DNA of 64,000 nt, taken from the NCBI GenBank assembly GCA_964246745.1, contig CAXTRK010000002.1, positions 138,738 to 202,737 of the forward strand, given 5' to 3'. The translations under genes were made by a program, and so were the position numbers. Every line of letters begins with the position of its first letter. Position 1 is the stretch's first letter. The stretch comes from Lichenicoccus sp964246745 (GTDB taxonomy: Bacteria; Pseudomonadota; Alphaproteobacteria; Acetobacterales; Acetobacteraceae). This document shows positions 60,701-64,000 of the stretch, in pieces. Under the pieces are notes generated by a model, which was given only the letters and a program-made list of their open reading frames with translations, was not told the origin of the DNA and did not search any database.

Positions 60701-61951
60701 GACGCTGCCGCGCAGGGCGGGCTGGGTGAGGATGTGGCCGGTGATCTGCGCCAGCGCGTGGGTGACAATGAGGTCGACCGGACCGCCGGGCTGCTCGTCG
60801 TGATAGACCGCATCCAGCGTCAGCGGGGTCGCGGCCAGCAGCGCGGGATCGGGGCCGGGGACACGCAAGCCGTCGAGGACCGCATGCAGGTTCGCGGGAC
60901 CGGTGGTGTCGCCGGAGAAGCGCACGGTGAGCCGGTTGGCGCCGCCGCCAGCCGCGATCACATTGTCGATCACCAGGCTGCCGGCGCCGACCGGCGCCTG
61001 CGGCGTGCCGGTGAGGTTCGCGTCCAACGCAAGACCGCTCCAGCCGACACCCGGGCGCGGCTGCATCGCCGGGGCCTGGCCGTGCGCCCGCAGGTCGAAA
61101 CGCCGGGTGAGCAGGTCGGTGGTCCCGTCGGCGTCGAGCGTCGCGTGGCCGGCGGCGAGAGCCAGATGCAGCGCCTCGGCCTGCCGCGGGCCTTCCAGGT
61201 CGAGCGAGAGGTCAAGCGGGTCGAGCAGAGGCTCGCCGCCGACCGTGCTCACCAGGCCGCCGCTGGGATCGTGCACGCGCACCTGCAGGCCGAGCCGGCC
61301 GGGCGTGACCTTGGTCCTGAGAGTGACGCGGCCGGGATGATCCAGCCGCTGGATATCCAGTGCGATCGTGCTGTCCGGCAAGGTTGCGACCGACACCCCG
61401 GTGAGCAGCGGCTTGATGCCCCGCACCTGGAGATGCCCGTCGATGGCGAGGATGGCCGGAACACCCGCGACGGCGCGGTCCACGACGAGGCGGCCGACAT
61501 GCAGCTTTTGGATATCGAGGCCGAGATTGGGCAGGCTGCTGCCAGATGAGGCGCTGGACGGCTTCTTCGTGGCGTTCGGGTTGGCGACCGGCTTGCGGAA
61601 TAGGGTGAGTTGATCGACCGAAGCACGCGTCACGGTTGCGTCGAGGCCGAACAGATTGAGCGGATGCCAGTCGACCGCAACCCCGTCCAGCACGGCATAG
61701 ACGCCCTGAGTGTCGCGGAGCGTGAGCGTGCGTATGGCGAGCGCGTTGGGGAAGCTGCCGTGCAGGCCCTGGATCGCGACGATGCCGCCGGTCAGGGACG
61801 CGGCCTCCCGCTCGATCAGCCGGCGCCCGGGGCCGGTGTTGGCGCCGATCAGCACCACCAGCAGCGCGATCGCGACGACGCCGATCGGCACGCCGACGAC
61901 CAGGCCGAGGGCCCAGAGCAGGAGGCGGCGAAGGCGACCGGGCTGGGCCAT
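57800..61951 (-). CDS. tamB: TamB translocation and assembly module protein
   Basis: 1383 residues. One N-terminal membrane anchor (LLLWALGLVVGVPIGVVAIALLVVL, noted as VVGVPIGVVAIALLVV) precedes a very long periplasmic region of repetitive beta strands. The C-terminal DUF490/TamB domain has ATLQVGGYASAPKITLFSNPPLP, noted as LQVGGYASAPKITLFSNP, DQVLALILF and the terminal GLKYEFNY. It is an AsmA/VPS13-like bridge that works with TamA in outer-membrane protein assembly and probably phospholipid transport. It shares one base with the tamA stop (TGATG). Confidence 0.93.
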   Translation of the reverse strand: MAQPGRLRRLLLWALGLVVGVPIGVVAIALLVVLIGANTGPGRRLIEREAASLTGGIVAIQGLHGSFPNALAIRTLTLRDTQGVYAVLDGVAVDWHPLNLFGLDATVTRASVDQLTLFRKPVANPNATKKPSSASSGSSLPNLGLDIQKLHVGRLVVDRAVAGVPAILAIDGHLQVRGIKPLLTGVSVATLPDSTIALDIQRLDHPGRVTLRTKVTPGRLGLQVRVHDPSGGLVSTVGGEPLLDPLDLSLDLEGPRQAEALHLALAAGHATLDADGTTDLLTRRFDLRAHGQAPAMQPRPGVGWSGLALDANLTGTPQAPVGAGSLVIDNVIAAGGGANRLTVRFSGDTTGPANLHAVLDGLRVPGPDPALLAATPLTLDAVYHDEQPGGPVDLIVTHALAQITGHILTQPALRGSVGVTLPQLGPLAAAAGQALDGHAALRARFSYADRIAVLGLGGTFAVTGGQKQAVGLIGDDGRIGLTASVVPTTKGRDLRLYSLDLHGTGLDLTASGSDLANVLSASFRVQLPDLEAASPALRGTLSANGTAAGPLQDLAARIDAEGAVGTATIPKGDIRLAVDASHLPHAPQGTLTASGTLDRAPLSLAARIDHPAGGGIHVLLSKLDWKSATGHADMTLPAGATLPLGTVDVRMTRLSDLSPLVGEPVAGRLQAAIQTTREAGQPNAMMHIDIGGDLASHAAQVGRLKLAGTILDPTGSPDLDLALLASGIRAHGITGNAHATLRGPQKAMAVAVRGQFDHVAGAPAAIDAGLVVDVPDKHVAISHLRASAKGETVRLLAPAAIGFGQAIAVDHLRAEVSAGVAAPAQAALINLSGTLRPCLDLTASLTNVTPALAKPFAPSLDASGVISARAHLTGTMTRPDGTVHVSAKSMRVLSGPGASLPPAFLDADAKLAGGTARIDARLDAGQQIALALSGTAHTATVGALDLHAGGHVDLAVANAVLGAQGREAKGLLTLNMTVTGTTHAPDLAGNIRLANGQFQDFAEGLRLTDMSALITAHGKTIDLDRFVAHAGPGAINASGTVGAFEPGLPVDLHITAHQARPLSSDLLTATLDMDLTVKGQARSRVDLDGLVTIDKAAINIPSGLPPSVAKLDVIRPGQKPPAPAATTSAAPVIGLGLTLNAPGQIFIRGHGLDANLGGRLTVSGTSKAPDVEGAFNMINGTFSLAGVNLTFTKGRIGFNGAGPTNKIDPSLDFTAQSFVGSTVATLQVGGYASAPKITLFSNPPLPPDQVLALILFNSTTTQLSVAQIASVAGALAQLSGVGGGGPGLLGSVQNGLGLDRLSVGGGTNGSGASVQAGKYIARGVYVGAQQSTSGAGTQAQVQINLTRRLKLNSTVGTGGTVTGTTTPENDPGSSVGLKYEFNY

Positions 61952-63975
61952 CAGAAATCCTCGCCGAGCCCGATATAGAGCTCGAAGCTGTCATTGCCGC
62001 GGACGCGGTCCAGGGGCACGCCGACGTCGAGCCGGATCGGACCGATCGGGGTGAAGTAGCGGACGCCGCCGCCCGCGCCGACTCGCAAGCCGCCCGAGAA
62101 CGGCGCGGAGTTGTCGGCGACCTGGCCGGCGTCGAGGAAAGCCACGGCGCCGAAGCTCTTGAACAGCCGTTGGCGGAACTCGATGGTGTAGGCGTCGAGC
62201 GAGGTGCCGCCGATCGGATAGTTGTTGGGAAACAGCGGACCCACCTGCTGGTATTTATAGCCGCGTATGGTGCCGCTGCCGCCGGCATAGAGACGCTGGT
62301 CCGGCGGAAGCTCGAACGCGGTGGCGCCCTCGACGCTGGCGACGACGCCGCGCACCGCGATCACGCTGCGTCCGGGACTGGCGAGGCCGATGTTCGCAAG
62401 GTCGAAATAGGTCGAGCCGGAGGCCTGCAGGATGGTGAAGAAGGCGCCCCCCTGAGTGATCGAGTAGGTCGGCGTGGCGCTCACCGAGGCCTTGATGCCA
62501 TGCGTCGCCGGGTTGAGCGGGTTCGCCAGATCGGTGCTGTCATAGGCGGCGCTGAGCGGCAGGTTGAGCAGCGTATAGTCGCGGGTGACGCCTTCCTGAA
62601 TGATCTGTTCCTCCTCGGCGCCGAGGCCTGCGGAGACGCTCCAGCGCTTCGATAATTGCCGGTTGATCGCGCCGCGCACGAGCAGCGCGGTCTGGTCGTA
62701 TGCCTCGAGGTTCTGCTTCAGTCCCTCGACACGCAGGACCAGGGTCTGATTGCGCGCGGCGAAGTCGGGTTTGGTGAAGTTGGCGTAGACGTCGTAGCCG
62801 AGTCCGTTGACCGCGGTGCCGCCGATCCCGGTGGCCAGAGCGGCGAGTTCAAGCTCCTCGGCATTGCCGAAGACGTTGTGATCGGTCCAGCTCACTCCGG
62901 CGCTGCCGCCGAGGTCGGTGGAGTAGCCGACCTGGGCGGAGACCGTGTAACGCTTGGCCTCGGTGAACTCGAAATCGAGCGGAATACGGCCGTCCGGTGC
63001 GAGCGCCCGCGGAATGCTGACCCGCACGTCGGAGAACACCGAGGTCGAGAGCAGATCCTGGCGCGCCGCCTCGATCCTGCTGGGCTGATACAGCTCGCCG
63101 GTATGCACCAGCAGACGGCTTCTCACGAAGCGGGCGTTGACGTTCTTGAGGCCGGCGAGATGGATCGCGCCGATATCGACACGCGGCCCCTCATGCACGT
63201 CGAACACGATGTCGAGCGTGTGCGTCCGAGGACGCAGGTAGGCCAGCGGCGTCTTGACCTCGGCCAAGGCGTGGCCGCTCTCGCGCAACGCGGCGAGCAG
63301 CTTGCCTTGCCCGGCCAGCACATCGGCGGCAAGCGCCGGCTGGCCCGTATGCAGATCAAGCGCGCGGCGCTCCGCGGCGCTCGATTGCGCGGGTTGGGCG
63401 TCCTTGATGACAATGCTGCCAAGTGTGAATTGCGGGCCAAGGGCGACGGAGATCGTGATCGCGACCGTTTTACCCTTGGGCAACGCCGCCAGCAGGTCGG
63501 GCACGCCCGGTTCGTCGCCAGGATGGCCGTCCACGCTGATGTTCACCTTGCCATCGTAATAGCCGAAGCTTTCCAGCGCGGTCAGCAGACGCGGGATGTC
63601 GGCGCGTATCCTGCCGGCGAGCGCGAACGGACCGACCGGCGTGGTCTTCTGCAACGTGATCAGGCTGGACGAGCCGCGCAATGCCGCGTTCAGGGCGGAC
63701 GTGGGAGTGTTGGTGAACTTCGCCGTGTACGGCTGCGGGTCGGCGCCGAGGGCGGTCTGCTCACTCATCAACACAGCCACAAGCAATGGCAGGACTGCGA
63801 TGCGGGGATGTTTCGGGAGGCGCCGGCGCGACGCGGGACAAGAAGGTGCCAGCGGAGTGGCTCGCTTGATCAAGAAGCCAACTAGCCTGCAAGATTGGAG
63901 TGCTGCAAGGCAAGCGCCGGCCGGCGACCATGGTCCGGGAGGTGCCGGCAGGGGAATCGCTTGAAGCGCGCTCAC
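61951..63975 (-). CDS. tamA: TamA outer membrane assembly factor (BamA/TamA family)
   Basis: Up to 674 residues. POTRA domains precede an Omp85 barrel with the lid-lock motif GGSGTIRGY and a C-terminal Phe (LGEDF). TamA inserts autotransporters and other proteins with TamB. The first about 50 residues from the ATG at 63975 are unusual. The likely signal peptide (RIAVLPLLVAVLMSEQTALGA, noted as IAVLPLLVAVLMSEQTALG) starts near residue 57, so a TTG at 63873 or a later codon may be the true start. Confidence 0.9.
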   Translation of the reverse strand: MSALQAIPLPAPPGPWSPAGACLAALQSCRLVGFLIKRATPLAPSCPASRRRLPKHPRIAVLPLLVAVLMSEQTALGADPQPYTAKFTNTPTSALNAALRGSSSLITLQKTTPVGPFALAGRIRADIPRLLTALESFGYYDGKVNISVDGHPGDEPGVPDLLAALPKGKTVAITISVALGPQFTLGSIVIKDAQPAQSSAAERRALDLHTGQPALAADVLAGQGKLLAALRESGHALAEVKTPLAYLRPRTHTLDIVFDVHEGPRVDIGAIHLAGLKNVNARFVRSRLLVHTGELYQPSRIEAARQDLLSTSVFSDVRVSIPRALAPDGRIPLDFEFTEAKRYTVSAQVGYSTDLGGSAGVSWTDHNVFGNAEELELAALATGIGGTAVNGLGYDVYANFTKPDFAARNQTLVLRVEGLKQNLEAYDQTALLVRGAINRQLSKRWSVSAGLGAEEEQIIQEGVTRDYTLLNLPLSAAYDSTDLANPLNPATHGIKASVSATPTYSITQGGAFFTILQASGSTYFDLANIGLASPGRSVIAVRGVVASVEGATAFELPPDQRLYAGGSGTIRGYKYQQVGPLFPNNYPIGGTSLDAYTIEFRQRLFKSFGAVAFLDAGQVADNSAPFSGGLRVGAGGGVRYFTPIGPIRLDVGVPLDRVRGNDSFELYIGLGEDF

Positions 63976-64000
63976 GCTGATTGCCGAAGCAGGGCTTCGA

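Noticed and set aside
58781..61549. A 922-codon plus-strand frame opposite tamB
   Set aside because: Antisense to tamB with no family motif; its length comes from high GC and the repetitive tamB sequence.

Overview
The window is high-GC (about two thirds G+C by eye) bacterial chromosomal DNA, densely packed with no rRNA, prophage or CRISPR array. A sphingolipid locus (serine palmitoyltransferase with its own ACP), an ergothioneine pair, the ligase/exonuclease pair, a rubrerythrin-VIT iron exporter, TamA/TamB, a TadE pilus protein and TonB receptors together point to an alphaproteobacterium. Acetobacteraceae/Rhodospirillales is my best guess, inferred from gene content and not from a marker gene.

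Layout. 1-5.2 kb: end of a TadE gene, an FAD-linked oxidase, an EEP-fold hydrolase, a glutathione transferase, tRNA-Ala, an MFS transporter and tRNA-Thr. 5.3-14.3 kb: a probable complete sphingolipid locus. It has a fatty acyl-AMP/ACP ligase, an NAD-dependent reductase, a dedicated ACP and serine palmitoyltransferase on +; a bacterial-type ceramide synthase and a fatty-acid hydroxylase on -; then a DXD glycosyltransferase, a CDP-inositol-type cytidylyltransferase and a CDP-alcohol phosphotransferase on +. Read together, these suggest a ceramide carrying a phospho-alcohol (possibly phospho-inositol) head group that may be glycosylated. 14.3-24.4 kb: a seven-gene minus-strand operon (TonB receptor, SfnB/DszC-like flavoprotein, LLM monooxygenase, lipoprotein binding protein, two permeases, double ATPase), probably for uptake and desulfurisation of an organosulfur compound.

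24.7-35.2 kb: a protein made of two tandem propeller-like halves, trpS, yjbQ, a secreted CHRD protein, a DPPY-motif methyltransferase-like protein, a MaoC hydratase with a small in-frame tandem repeat, a chemoreceptor, an iron-type alcohol dehydrogenase, an SGNH esterase and S-formylglutathione hydrolase. 35.4-42.7 kb is the most accessory stretch: a secreted glutaminase of a mainly fungal family, a glycine-rich RTX-like protein, a bestrophin, and a PrlF/YhaV toxin-antitoxin module lying between pieces of IS630 and IS5 transposases.

42.7-64 kb: egtD and egtB, a DNA ligase with its exonuclease, a zinc alcohol dehydrogenase, a sterol-desaturase-family membrane protein, a response regulator overlapping a TPR-glycosyltransferase, a second TonB receptor, mbfA, a TPR/ATP-grasp fusion, a Doc/AbrB toxin-antitoxin pair, and tamB-tamA. 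The finding most worth following up is the sphingolipid locus with its unusual head-group genes.
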